Source of the DNA: Mesorhizobium sp. WSM4311
GTDB lineage: Bacteria; Pseudomonadota; Alphaproteobacteria; Rhizobiales; Rhizobiaceae
Length of the DNA stretch: 64,000 bases
Reading direction: 5' to 3'
Assembly: GCF_002295115.1 (NCBI RefSeq)
Contig: NZ_NSFV01000003.1
Span: 248,001-312,000 of the forward strand
Under the pieces are notes generated by a model that was given only the letters and a program-made list of their open reading frames with translations, was not told the DNA's origin and ran no database searches. Positions within the stretch are counted from its first letter, which is position 1, and each line of letters starts with the position of its first letter. The translations under genes and the position numbers were made by a program. Shown piece by piece: positions 25,673 through 34,732 of this stretch.

Positions 25673-26962
25673 ATGACAGACACAGTGCAAACCAAGACTG
25701 GCATCTCGCGCCGCTCGCTGCTCAAGACGGGTGCGGCCGCCGTCGGCCTCGCCGCCGGATCGGGCGTCATCACCGGCTTCCCGACCATCTGGGCGCAGTC
25801 CAACATCACGCTGCGGCAGTTCGGCACCGGCGTGTCGAACCTCAACGCCATCGCCGACAAGTGCAAGGCCGACCTCGGCATCACACTGGAGATGACGGCG
25901 ACCGATTCCGACGCCGCCGCCCAGCGCGCCGTGACCCAGCCCGACAGCTACGACATCGCCGATATCGAATACTGGATCTGCAAGAAGGTGTTCCCCACCG
26001 GCGTGCTGCAGCCGATGGATGTCAGCAAGCTGAAATATTACGACGAGCTGGTGCCGCTGTTCAAAACCGGCAAGCTCACCCCCGACAGCGTGATCGCGCA
26101 GGGCACCGCGCCGCACACGGTGGGTTATGTCGAGGCGCAGGACTCCAAGACCTTCGCCAAGGCGCCGACCAACTGGTTCACCATGGTGCCGACCATCTAC
26201 AACGCCGACACGCTGGGCATCCGTCCCGACCTCGTCGGCCGCGACATCACCAGCTGGGCCGACATCATGGACCCGGCCTTCAAGGGCAAGACAGCCATCC
26301 TCAACATCCCGTCCATCGGCATCATGGATGCCGCCATGATCATGGAAGCCAGCGGCAACATCAAATATGCCGACAAGGGCAACATGACCAAGGACGAGAT
26401 CGACAAGACGATCGACTTCCTGATCAAGGCCAAGCAGGGCGGCCAGTTCCGCGCCTTCTGGAAGTCCTTCGACGAGAGCGTCAACCTGATGGCGTCGGGC
26501 GAAGTCGTCATCCAGTCCATGTGGTCGCCGGCAGTGGCCGCCGTGCGCTCCAAGGGCATCGCCTGCCGCTTCCAGCCACTCAAGGAAGGCTACCGCTCAT
26601 GGGGCGGCGGTCTCGGCCTTGCCGCCCACCTCAAGGGCGCCGAACTCGACGCCGCCTATGAATACATCAACTGGTACACGTCGGGCTGGGTCGGCGGCTA
26701 CCTCAACCGCCAGGGTTACTACTCGGCCAACATGGTCTCGGCCAAGAAGTTCATGACCGAGGACGAGTGGGGCTACTGGATCGAGGGCAAGCCGGCCAAG
26801 GGCGAGATCAAGGCGCCCGACGGCACCGTCATGGAAAAGGCCGGCGCCGTGCGCGATGGCGGCTCCTTCGAAGAGCGCATGGGCAAGGTCGCCTGCTGGA
26901 ACTCGGTGATGGACGAGGACCGCTACATGGTGAAGCGCTGGAACGAGTTCATCGCGGCGTAA
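25673..26962 (+). CDS. ABC transporter substrate-binding protein (PotD-like), Tat-exported
   Basis: 429 aa. A twin-arginine signal (SRRSLLKTGAAAVGLAAGSG) begins at about residue 11, so the protein is exported folded to the periplasm. The mature part has the PotD/PotF-type domains (family SBP_bac_8), including the acidic DIADIEYWI region and SIGIMDAAMIMEASG. The ligand is not determined by the sequence; polyamines, spermidine analogues and other small cations are typical for the family, but other ligands occur. The ATG at 25673 follows AGGGGAAT. Confidence 0.92.
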   Translation: MTDTVQTKTGISRRSLLKTGAAAVGLAAGSGVITGFPTIWAQSNITLRQFGTGVSNLNAIADKCKADLGITLEMTATDSDAAAQRAVTQPDSYDIADIEYWICKKVFPTGVLQPMDVSKLKYYDELVPLFKTGKLTPDSVIAQGTAPHTVGYVEAQDSKTFAKAPTNWFTMVPTIYNADTLGIRPDLVGRDITSWADIMDPAFKGKTAILNIPSIGIMDAAMIMEASGNIKYADKGNMTKDEIDKTIDFLIKAKQGGQFRAFWKSFDESVNLMASGEVVIQSMWSPAVAAVRSKGIACRFQPLKEGYRSWGGGLGLAAHLKGAELDAAYEYINWYTSGWVGGYLNRQGYYSANMVSAKKFMTEDEWGYWIEGKPAKGEIKAPDGTVMEKAGAVRDGGSFEERMGKVACWNSVMDEDRYMVKRWNEFIAA

Positions 26963-26977
26963 GGCTGCGCCTCTCCT

Positions 26978-27007
26978 CTTCCCCTTCTCCTGCTGGAGAA
27001 GGGGAAG
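26978..27007. repeat. Intergenic REP-like palindrome inside the importer operon
   Basis: Perfect 13-bp arms CTTCCCCTTCTCC (26978-26990) and GGAGAAGGGGAAG (26995-27007) enclose a TGCT loop. It lies 15 bp after the binding-protein gene and 38 bp before the first permease. It has no T run, so it is not a standard terminator. Palindromes of this composition are dispersed in rhizobial genomes (recalled, not searched). Confidence 0.7.
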
Positions 27008-27045
27008 GCAGCTCCGCCCGGACAGCACCCGCACCGAGAGCCTAG

Positions 27046-27957
27046 ATGACAGTCGCCCTCGAACGTCCCACCATAGCCGCCAGTCCCATCAGGCGTCGCC
27101 GTCGCTTTTCGCTCGGCGCCGTCACGCCCTATCTGCAGTCGGCTCCGCTGGCGCTGATCCTCGGCGCGTTCCTGCTTTTGCCCATCATCATGATCGTCGT
27201 CGTGTCCTTCTGGGATTACGACTTCGCCGCCATGTATCCGGATTTCCTGACAACCAACTATTCCGACGTGCTGGGCTCCTGGGTCACCTGGAAGACCTAT
27301 CTCAATACCATCAAATTCGCGGCCATCGTCTGGGCGCTGACCTTGTTCATCGGCTTCTGGGTCGCCTATTTCCTCGCCTTCCACATTCGCACCACCGCCA
27401 TGCAGATGGTGCTGTTCCTGGTCTGCACCGTGCCGTTCCTGACCTCCAACATCATCCGCATGATCTCGTGGATCCCGGTGCTCGGCCGCAATGGGCTGAT
27501 CAACTCGACGCTGGTGCATATGGGCCTGGTGCCAAAACCCATCGAATGGCTGCTCTATTCCGAATTCGCGGTCGTGCTCGCCATGGTGCACCTCTACACG
27601 CTGTTCATGGTGACGCCGATCTTCAATACGCTGATGCGCATCGACCGCTCACTGGTCGAGGCCGCCCGCGACGCAGGCGCCTCCGGCTGGCAGGTGCTCT
27701 GGAACGTCATCATTCCTCTGGCCAAGCCCGGCATGGCGATCGGCACCATCTTCGTCGTCACGCTGGTGATGGCCGATTTCTCCACCGTGCAGGTGATGTC
27801 GGGCGGCCAGAGCGCGTCCGTGGCGCTGATGATGAAGAACCAGATGTCGCTGCTGCAATATCCGGCCGCCGCTGCCAACGCCGTGGTGCTTTTGGTGCTA
27901 GTGCTCTTGATGGTCGCCGGCATCCTGCGCATCGTCGATATCCGCCGGGAGCTTTGA
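27046..27957 (+). CDS. ABC transporter permease (PotB-like)
   Basis: 303 aa, six predicted membrane helices. The EAA cytoplasmic loop for contact with the ATPase is EAARDAGASGWQVLWNVIIP. PotB-type domains include the periplasmic insert (DFAAMYPDFLTTNYSDVL) and the helix pair near residues 165-195. It starts at an ATG 84 bp after the binding protein; the gap carries the palindrome described above. It pairs with the next permease, whose start lies 2 bp after its stop. Confidence 0.93.
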   Translation: MTVALERPTIAASPIRRRRRFSLGAVTPYLQSAPLALILGAFLLLPIIMIVVVSFWDYDFAAMYPDFLTTNYSDVLGSWVTWKTYLNTIKFAAIVWALTLFIGFWVAYFLAFHIRTTAMQMVLFLVCTVPFLTSNIIRMISWIPVLGRNGLINSTLVHMGLVPKPIEWLLYSEFAVVLAMVHLYTLFMVTPIFNTLMRIDRSLVEAARDAGASGWQVLWNVIIPLAKPGMAIGTIFVVTLVMADFSTVQVMSGGQSASVALMMKNQMSLLQYPAAAANAVVLLVLVLLMVAGILRIVDIRREL

Positions 27958-27958
27958 C

Positions 27959-28777
27959 GTGAGCCACGAGAAACGCACCCTCGAATTTTATGTGCTGGCG
28001 GCCTTCTTCGCGCTGTTCGTGCTGTTCCTCTACGGCCCGCTGTCGGCGATCCTGATCCTGTCGTTCCAGGGCGAGACCGGGGGCCTCACCTTCCCGCTCA
28101 ACGGCGTGTCGCTGCACTGGTTCGTTAATCTGTTCGAGCGCCAGTCGGTCGGCGATTTCGGCGGCAGCTTCAAGCGCTCGCTGGTGCTGGGGCTGATGGT
28201 GATGGTCGTCACCGTCATCGTGTCGCTGCTGGCGGGCCTTGCCTTCCGCCGCAAGTTTCGCGGTGCCACCGCCCTGTTCTATTTGGCGGTCGCCAGTCTC
28301 GTCGTGCCCTCCATCATCATCTCGCTGGGCATCGGCGTCGTCTTCCAGCAGGTCGGCTTGCGCCCAGCCTGGTATACCTCGGCCTTCGGCGCGCAGCTGA
28401 CCTGGACCTTGCCGTTCGGCGTGCTCATCATGTTCGCCGTCTTCAACCGCTTCTCGCCGGCCTATGAGGAGGCCGCGCGCGATCTCGGCGCCACCTCCTG
28501 GCAGACCTTCGTCCATGTCGTGCTGCCGATGATCACGCCGAGCCTGATCGGCGTCGGCCTGTTCGGCTTCACGCTCTCTTACGATGAGTTCGCGCGCACG
28601 CTGATGACATCGGGAACCTTCAACACGCTGCCGCTCGAGATCTATGGCATGACCACCAATGTCACGACGCCGGTGCTCTACGCGTTGGGCACGGTGACCA
28701 CCGTGTTCTCCTTCCTGGTGATCCTGGCGACGCTGGGCGCCATCCTCTATGTCGGCCGCCGCCGGGCGAGAGCATGA
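27959..28777 (+). CDS. ABC transporter permease (PotC-like)
   Basis: 272 aa, six membrane helices, with the EAA loop EAARDLGATSWQTFVHVVLP. The start is a GTG at 27959 right behind the PotB-like stop. Its own stop overlaps the following gene (ATGA). The arrangement shows strong coupling between the permeases and the racemase-like gene. Confidence 0.93.
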   Translation: MSHEKRTLEFYVLAAFFALFVLFLYGPLSAILILSFQGETGGLTFPLNGVSLHWFVNLFERQSVGDFGGSFKRSLVLGLMVMVVTVIVSLLAGLAFRRKFRGATALFYLAVASLVVPSIIISLGIGVVFQQVGLRPAWYTSAFGAQLTWTLPFGVLIMFAVFNRFSPAYEEAARDLGATSWQTFVHVVLPMITPSLIGVGLFGFTLSYDEFARTLMTSGTFNTLPLEIYGMTTNVTTPVLYALGTVTTVFSFLVILATLGAILYVGRRRARA

Positions 28778-29526
28778 CCGTGCAGATCCTGGTAGTGAAC
28801 CCCAACACGACGGCGAGCATGACCGAGACCATCGCGGCCGCCGCGCGCGGCGTCGCTGGCGTCCGGACTGAAGTCGTCGCCGTCACCTCGTCCACGGGGC
28901 CAGCCTCGATCGAAGGCTATTATGACGAGGCGATGGCCGTGCCGGGTCTTTTGATGGAGATCGCCGCCGGCGAACGCCGCGGCGTGCAGGCGGCGATCAT
29001 CGCCTGTTTCGACGACACCGGCCTCGACGCCGCGCGGGCCATGGCCGCCATTCCCGTCATCGGCATCTGCGAGGCGGCACTCAGCATGGCCTCCTTCATC
29101 GCCCAGCGCTTCACCGTCGTAACCACCACCGAACGCTCGCGCGTGCCGGTGGAGGGGCTGGTGCAACGCTACGGCATGGCCGGACGGGCGCGTGTGCGCG
29201 CCGCCGACATTTCGGTGCTGGCGCTCGAGGATCCGGCATCGGGAGCAGTTGGCAAGCTGCGCGACGAGATCGCCCGGGCCGTGGAGCAGGATCGTGCCGA
29301 GGCGATCGTGCTTGGCTGCGCCGGCATGGCGGACCTTGCGCACCAGTTGCAGGCGGATTTCGGACTGCCTGTCATCGACGGTGTCGGCGCCGCGATCAAG
29401 CAGGCCGAAGCGCTCATTGCGCTCGGCCTTTCGACATCGAAGCGCGGCGCCTATGCCAGCCCGCTGGCCAAGCCCTATCGCGGTATGCTGAAATCGTTCT
29501 CGCCCGGAGCTGTCGCCGCGGAGTGA
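28774..29526 (+). CDS. Asp/Glu/hydantoin racemase family protein
   Basis: 250 aa, two-domain racemase fold. The N terminus ILVVNPNTTASMTETI and the two active-site cysteines, Cys78-like in IIACFDDTGLDAA and Cys in VLGCAGMADLA, identify the family (hydantoin racemase, aspartate/glutamate racemase, maleate isomerase relatives). The fourth base of overlap with the permease marks it as part of the importer operon. The imported compound may therefore be an amino-acid-derived compound with two enantiomers, but this is inference; the family also includes allantoin racemase. Confidence 0.85.
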   Translation: MTVQILVVNPNTTASMTETIAAAARGVAGVRTEVVAVTSSTGPASIEGYYDEAMAVPGLLMEIAAGERRGVQAAIIACFDDTGLDAARAMAAIPVIGICEAALSMASFIAQRFTVVTTTERSRVPVEGLVQRYGMAGRARVRAADISVLALEDPASGAVGKLRDEIARAVEQDRAEAIVLGCAGMADLAHQLQADFGLPVIDGVGAAIKQAEALIALGLSTSKRGAYASPLAKPYRGMLKSFSPGAVAAE

Positions 29527-29531
29527 GCACC

Positions 29532-30371
29532 ATGAATCGAACCGTCCGCACGCTGTCGCTGGGGGAATTGACCGACCTCATCGACTGGGCGGCTGCGGAG
29601 GGCTGGAATCCCGGCCTGGAAGACGCGGCGATGTTCCAGGCGGCGGACCCGGAGGGTTTCATCGGTGCCTTTGTCAGGGATGAAATGGTCGCCGCGATCT
29701 CGGCGGTGGCCTATGGACAGGATTTCGGTTTCATCGGCCTTTACATCTGCCGCCCGGACATGCGCGGCAACGGCCACGGCAAGGCGGTGTGGACCGCGGG
29801 CATGGACAGGCTGGCCGGGCGCACCATCGGCCTCGATGGCGTCGAGGAGCAGCAGGCCAACTACCGCAGCAAGGGGTTCGAGCCGGTCTACGAGACCATC
29901 CGCTACAGCGGACGACCCGCGGCCCTGCCCGTCCGCGCCGAGCGGCCTAGCATGGCGAGTGCGCAACCGACGCCCGACATCATCGCCTATGATGCCCTTT
30001 GCTTTCCCGCGCCCCGGCGGTCCTTCCTGCAGCGATGGCTGCAACCGCCACATCATCATGCCGTAACGGCGATCACGTCGCGGGGAACGGCTGGCTATGC
30101 GGTGGCGCGAGCCTGCCGCAGCGGCTTCAAGATCGGCCCACTTTTCGCCGACGACGAGCAGACCGCGCTTGAATTGCTCGGGGAGCTGGCGGGCGCGTGC
30201 AAGGGTGGCGAATTGAACATCGACGTGCCGGCCACCCAGGTGGACTTCATCGCGGCGCTCGAGGCGGCGAGCTTCACACCGACCTTCAGCACCACCCGCA
30301 TGTACAAGGGCGCGCCGCCGAGGCTCGATGCCAAGAGGGTATTCGGCGTGACGACGCTGGAGCTGGGATAG
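29532..30371 (+). CDS. Two-domain GNAT N-acetyltransferase (YitH/HolE-like C-terminal domain)
   Basis: 279 aa. Residues 1-130 carry the GNAT acetyl-CoA-binding core, with IGLYICRPDMRGNGHGKAVW (motif A is RPDMRGNGHG). Residues 150-279 form a second degenerate GNAT-like domain (Acetyltransf_18 type), ending FTPTFSTTRMYKG. ATG at 29532 has GGAG at 8 bp spacing; a GTG at 29523 inside the racemase stop is the alternative. Likely acetylates an amine or amino-acid derivative linked to the imported compound. Confidence 0.85.
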   Translation: MNRTVRTLSLGELTDLIDWAAAEGWNPGLEDAAMFQAADPEGFIGAFVRDEMVAAISAVAYGQDFGFIGLYICRPDMRGNGHGKAVWTAGMDRLAGRTIGLDGVEEQQANYRSKGFEPVYETIRYSGRPAALPVRAERPSMASAQPTPDIIAYDALCFPAPRRSFLQRWLQPPHHHAVTAITSRGTAGYAVARACRSGFKIGPLFADDEQTALELLGELAGACKGGELNIDVPATQVDFIAALEAASFTPTFSTTRMYKGAPPRLDAKRVFGVTTLELG

Positions 30372-30399
30372 GTGGGGCGCGCCGCTGAACGCGGTCTTT

Positions 30400-32682
30400 T
30401 CAGGCCGCGGAGCGCCGTCCCGGAGTGCCAGGCGGCTCGTGGCCAATCGGCGTCACCAGCGTCAGGTCGGGGTAACCGCTCTCGATCAGATTGACCGCGG
30501 CCTTGGTGACCTCGTCGTCCGGTTCGAGCATGGACAGGAACACCTCTGTGGCATCGGCCCCGAGACGGCTGATGCCTTGCGCGTCGGCCGGCCCGCATTC
30601 GACCACCACCAGATCATAGGCGGTGGTCAGTGACTGCATGATGATCGGCAGCCGGTCGGCGGCGCGCATGGCGCGGACCGGATCGGCGGTGCCGACCGGG
30701 ATAACGTGGCAGTCCGAATAGAGATCGGCATGGATGACGTCGCTGAACTGCGCCTGCGAGGCGAGCAGGTCAGTGATGCCGGGGAAAAGCCCGCTGTCCA
30801 GCATCGGCCGCGAGGCGGCACCCGAGGCGGTGAGGTCGAGCAGCAGGACGCGCAGGCCGGCGTCGGACACCTCGCGCGCCACCAGGATCGCCGATGCGGC
30901 TGCCTCGTCGCCTTCGGGCGAAACGAATATGGCGCGGGCGGCCCCGCTGGCGATCAGCTTTTCCGCCGCCTTCTCGATGTCGATTTCACCCAGCACCGAG
31001 CGCGGCCGCTGGACCTCTACAACCGGCTCCGGCTCGGTGACCGATTCGACTTCGGCGACAGGCTCGGCCTTGACGGCAGGCTCGGGCTCGGCAAAGGGCC
31101 GCGGTTGCGCCACTATCTCCGGGTCCGCAGCCGCCTCGGACCATTGCGCCTCGGCGCCAGGATTGGCGAACCCGCCGGCGACAGCCGGCTCCAGGCGGGC
31201 AGATGGCTCAGGGGCGTCCGGCTGCTGGCGCGCCGTTGCCGGCATAGCCACTTCGTCGATCGGCGCAAAACGGGTGCCTGGAGCCGGGCGCATGGCGCGG
31301 CCCGAGAAGAGTTCGCGCAACAGCGTGAATATGGCCGCCAGCAGAAGCGAAGCCGCCGCAGCTGCCCCAACGATCGGCCCAATTTTGGGGAAGTATGGCT
31401 CGGAGGGCACCGAAGCCGGTGAGGCGATGCGGGCGTCGACCGGCACATAATTGCGGTCCTGACGCGAAGCTGCCTCGCGGTAATTGGTCAGATAGAGCTC
31501 GAGCTGCTGGCGCTTGGCGGCGGCGTCGCGCTGCAGCGCGTCGAGATCGACCTGCTGTTCGCCGGCCTGCGCCGAAGCCGCCTTCAGTTGGTTGACGTCG
31601 GAGACGAGCTGGCTTTCGCGCGCCTTGGCGGCGTCGGCCTGCATCACCAGGCCCTTCATGATCTTCTGGGCTTCGCTGCGGATCTGCGCGTCGAGATCGG
31701 CGAGCTGTGACTTTGCGGCGCGAACGCGCGGGTGGTTGTCGAGCATCGTCGTCGACAGATCGGCGATGGTGGCGCGCAGCTCGGCCTGACGCTCCCGCAA
31801 ACGCTGGATCAGGTCGGACGACAGCACTTCCGGCAGCGAATCCAGCGAGCCGCCATTCTGCAGCGCCTTGCGCACGCTGTCGGCGGTGCCTTCGGCCGCG
31901 GCGCGGTTGGCCCGCACCCGCGACAATTCGGTCGACAGTTCGGCCAGCTGCTGGGTTGCCAGGGTGGCATTGTTGCCGCCCATCAGCAGGTCGGACTGCG
32001 CGCGGTAGGCTGCGACCTTGGCCTCGGCATCCCTGACCTGCTTCGACAGGTCGGCGATCTCGGGCGCCAGAAAATCAGCCGCGGCAGTGTTCGATTCGCT
32101 CTTGGCCGCGCCCTGCCCCGCAATATAGGCAGCGGCAATGGCATCTGGGATGGCGGCGGCGAGCTTGGGATCCTCCGAGGAGAACTCGATGGCGATGATG
32201 CGGGTCTTTTCAACGCCGAAGACGTTGAGCTTCTCGCGCATCTTCTTCAACACGCGTTCGTCGGCCGGAACATCCATCGGGTCGTTCTTCAGCCCAAGCA
32301 GGATCAGCACGCGGCTGACCGCCGACATGTTGATCGTTTCGTCGAACTCACGCAGCCGCGCCAGACCGAGTTTCTGCGCCACCTGCTTGAGGATTTCGTT
32401 GGACGAAATGATCTGGACCTGGGTGGCGACGCCTTGTTCGTCGAGGATCGGCTTGTCGCCATCATTGTTGCTGCCGGCCGGACGGGTGTAGACGGATTCG
32501 CGCGGGGCGATTTCCACCTGCGTCTGGGCCTTGTAATGCTTGGTCGCGAACGAAGCGAACGCAAACGCCAGACCGGTCACCACCAGGACGAAGAGCAATA
32601 TGCGCAGCCAGTTCCTCGCCAGGCTGGCGAAGAGCTGCCTGAGGTCAACGTCGACATCTGCGGCCGCGGGCTGAACGGACAT
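30400..32682 (-). CDS. Wzc/ExoP-like polysaccharide co-polymerase with degenerate ATPase domain
   Basis: 760 aa. A membrane helix near residues 30-50, a Wzz domain (periplasmic, with coiled-coil around 190-400), a second helix near 435-460, an acidic Glu/Pro/Val-rich linker (about 490-570), and a C-terminal P-loop-like domain. In the last domain the Walker A position reads SPEGDEAAAS, which lacks Gly-Lys-Ser/Thr. Walker A' keeps its Asp (LLLDLTAS), and the Walker B-like strand reads DLVVVECGPA. No C-terminal tyrosine cluster is present. It probably sets polymer length and joins to the outer-membrane export protein, but as a pseudo-kinase. It is divergent from the rest of the export genes. Confidence 0.88.
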   Translation of the reverse strand: MSVQPAAADVDVDLRQLFASLARNWLRILLFVLVVTGLAFAFASFATKHYKAQTQVEIAPRESVYTRPAGSNNDGDKPILDEQGVATQVQIISSNEILKQVAQKLGLARLREFDETINMSAVSRVLILLGLKNDPMDVPADERVLKKMREKLNVFGVEKTRIIAIEFSSEDPKLAAAIPDAIAAAYIAGQGAAKSESNTAAADFLAPEIADLSKQVRDAEAKVAAYRAQSDLLMGGNNATLATQQLAELSTELSRVRANRAAAEGTADSVRKALQNGGSLDSLPEVLSSDLIQRLRERQAELRATIADLSTTMLDNHPRVRAAKSQLADLDAQIRSEAQKIMKGLVMQADAAKARESQLVSDVNQLKAASAQAGEQQVDLDALQRDAAAKRQQLELYLTNYREAASRQDRNYVPVDARIASPASVPSEPYFPKIGPIVGAAAAASLLLAAIFTLLRELFSGRAMRPAPGTRFAPIDEVAMPATARQQPDAPEPSARLEPAVAGGFANPGAEAQWSEAAADPEIVAQPRPFAEPEPAVKAEPVAEVESVTEPEPVVEVQRPRSVLGEIDIEKAAEKLIASGAARAIFVSPEGDEAAASAILVAREVSDAGLRVLLLDLTASGAASRPMLDSGLFPGITDLLASQAQFSDVIHADLYSDCHVIPVGTADPVRAMRAADRLPIIMQSLTTAYDLVVVECGPADAQGISRLGADATEVFLSMLEPDDEVTKAAVNLIESGYPDLTLVTPIGHEPPGTPGRRSAA

Positions 32683-32938
32683 GCATCCCTACTCCGAAAC
32701 TGGGTCAGGATGCACCGTAAACAACTATGGTAACTCAGCCGTTAAGATCGCGGTAATACTCCATTAGGAATACTGGCCGCGCCCCAAGAAAAACGATAAA
32801 AATGGCAAAGCCCCTGCTTCGTGCAGCGCTATCGGCCGGCTCCTTTACCGGCCATTAACCCTAACAGGATGATAACGGACCCGATCCCAGATGTTTGCTG
32901 CGATGCCGCAGCGGCCAGTCGAAGGTACGTATCCGGTC

Positions 32939-33502
32939 ATGAAAAGCACTGCTTCTCTCTTTCACGCTCTGCTTGCCGTATCGATGCTTGCCGGCTGCTC
33001 CAGCTACCGCCCGACGCCGGCTGCCTTCCACGAGGTCCTCGACCAGCCTTACCGTCTCGGCGCCGGCGACCGTGTCCGCGTCACCGTGTTCGAGCAGGAT
33101 GGCCTGACCAACACCTACAGCGTCGACCAGTCCGGCTACCTCTCCTTCCCGCTCGTCGGCGCCATTCCGGCGCGTGGCCACACCGCGCAGCAGATGGAAA
33201 AGGAGATCGCCGACAAATTGCGGCAAGGCTATCTGCGCGACCCCGACGTCTCGGTCGAGATCGATCGCTACCGGCCGATCTTCGTCATGGGCGAAGTGGG
33301 TGCCGCCGGTCAGTATTCCTATGTGCCCGGCTTGACCGTGCAGAAGGCCATCGCCATTGCCGGCGGTTTCTCGCCACGCGCCAACCAGGAAAGCGTCGAC
33401 ATCACCCGCGACATCAACGGCAAGGTGATGACCGGCCGCGTGGTGACATCCGATCCGCTGCTGCCTGGAGATACCGTCTACGTCCGCGAACGCCTGTTCT
33501 GA
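32939..33502 (+). CDS. Polysaccharide export lipoprotein (Wza/GumB-like, short form)
   Basis: 187 aa. Lipoprotein signal peptide with the lipobox LAGC near residues 17-20. The mature part contains a Poly_export domain (YRLGAGDRVRVTVFEQDGLT) and one SLBB domain (FVMGEVGAAGQYSYVPGLTV). It lacks the C-terminal transmembrane helix that forms the outer-membrane channel in Wza, so it belongs to the short GumB-like class. The ATG at 32939 gives a good lipoprotein signal; an ATG at 32891 would add 16 residues. It begins the plus-strand export operon. Confidence 0.9.
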   Translation: MKSTASLFHALLAVSMLAGCSSYRPTPAAFHEVLDQPYRLGAGDRVRVTVFEQDGLTNTYSVDQSGYLSFPLVGAIPARGHTAQQMEKEIADKLRQGYLRDPDVSVEIDRYRPIFVMGEVGAAGQYSYVPGLTVQKAIAIAGGFSPRANQESVDITRDINGKVMTGRVVTSDPLLPGDTVYVRERLF

Positions 33503-33512
33503 CAGACACCAC

Positions 33513-34643
33513 GTGGCGGACAAGCTCAGGATCGTCCACTGCTTTCGTTCACCGGTCGGAGGAATTTTCCGGCATGTGCGCGACCTGACCGAAGCGCAGG
33601 TCGCCGCCGGCCATGTGGTCGGCATCGTCTGCGATTCGACCACGGGCGGCGAATTCGAGGAGCGCCTGTTCGAGCAGATGAAGGACATGCTGGCGCTCGG
33701 CATCCATCGCACGCCAATGCAGCGCCATGTCGGCCTGGGGGATCTCGCCTCGGCCCGGCGCACCTACAGGATCATCAAGGAATTGCGGCCGGACGTGTTG
33801 CATGGACACGGCGCCAAGGGTGGCGCCTATGCCCGTCTGTTCGGCTCATTGTTGCGGGTATCAAGGTCTCGCGTAGCCCGCCTTTATTCGCCGCATGGCG
33901 GCTCTCTCCACTATGACGAAACGACAGCCACGGGGAAGCTGTTCTTCGCGCTGGAGCGCTCCATGGCGCACTTCACCGATTGCCTGCTGTTCGTCTCGGA
34001 CTACGAGCGGCGAACCTATCGCAGGAAGGTGGGCGAGCCGCCGATCCCTAACACGCTGGTCTACAACGGACTGCGCGCCACCGAATTCGAGCCGGTACTC
34101 ATCGGACCCGATGCGGCGGATCTACTCTATATCGGCATGATGCGCGACCTGAAGGGGCCCGACATCTTCATCGACGCCCTGGCCGCCGCCGGCCCGCGGC
34201 TTGGCCGCGCGCTGAGCGCGGTGATGGTCGGCGACGGCGACGACCTGCCGCGCTACCACGCGCAGGTAAAGCGCCTGGGACTTCAAGGCCGTGTCCGCTT
34301 CCTGTCGCCAATGCCGGCCAGGGAAGCCTTCGGACTTGCCGAACTCGTCGTCGTTCCATCCCGCGCGGAAGCCATGCCCTATATCGTGCTGGAAACACTT
34401 GCCGCAGCAAGACCGATGATCGCCACCTCCGTCGGCGGCATACCGGAGATCTTCGGTTCCGGCTCCCCTGCCCTGATCCGCCCCGATCCGGCCGAACTGG
34501 CCGGCAAGATGAGCGAGGCGCTGGCCGACCTTGCCGCCTATGGCGCCCTGATGCCCGATGGCCCCGGCCTCAGGGCGCGCTTTGGCGCCGACGTAATGGC
34601 CGCCGAAATCGAGAAGGCCTATTTCGCCGCGCTCGGCAGGTAA
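33513..34643 (+). CDS. Group 1 glycosyltransferase (GT4)
   Basis: 376 aa GT-B fold transferase. The N-terminal acceptor domain begins with RIVHCFRSPVGGIFRHVRDL. The C-terminal donor domain has LLYIGMMRDLKGPDIFIDAL and the EX7E motif in PSRAEAMPYIVLETLAA. It transfers an activated sugar to a growing polymer precursor on the cytoplasmic face. The start is a GTG at 33513, 11 bp after the export protein. It is the only ordinary glycosyltransferase in the locus, so the repeat unit is either very short or completed by enzymes elsewhere. Confidence 0.92.
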   Translation: MADKLRIVHCFRSPVGGIFRHVRDLTEAQVAAGHVVGIVCDSTTGGEFEERLFEQMKDMLALGIHRTPMQRHVGLGDLASARRTYRIIKELRPDVLHGHGAKGGAYARLFGSLLRVSRSRVARLYSPHGGSLHYDETTATGKLFFALERSMAHFTDCLLFVSDYERRTYRRKVGEPPIPNTLVYNGLRATEFEPVLIGPDAADLLYIGMMRDLKGPDIFIDALAAAGPRLGRALSAVMVGDGDDLPRYHAQVKRLGLQGRVRFLSPMPAREAFGLAELVVVPSRAEAMPYIVLETLAAARPMIATSVGGIPEIFGSGSPALIRPDPAELAGKMSEALADLAAYGALMPDGPGLRARFGADVMAAEIEKAYFAALGR

Positions 34644-34732
34644 CGCCTGACCCTTTCCAAAGCCACGCGTTGTTTCAAGGGTTTCTTAGCTCTCTTTTGC
34701 TATTCACCCTGGGGAAGCTTGCGGACTGTTCC

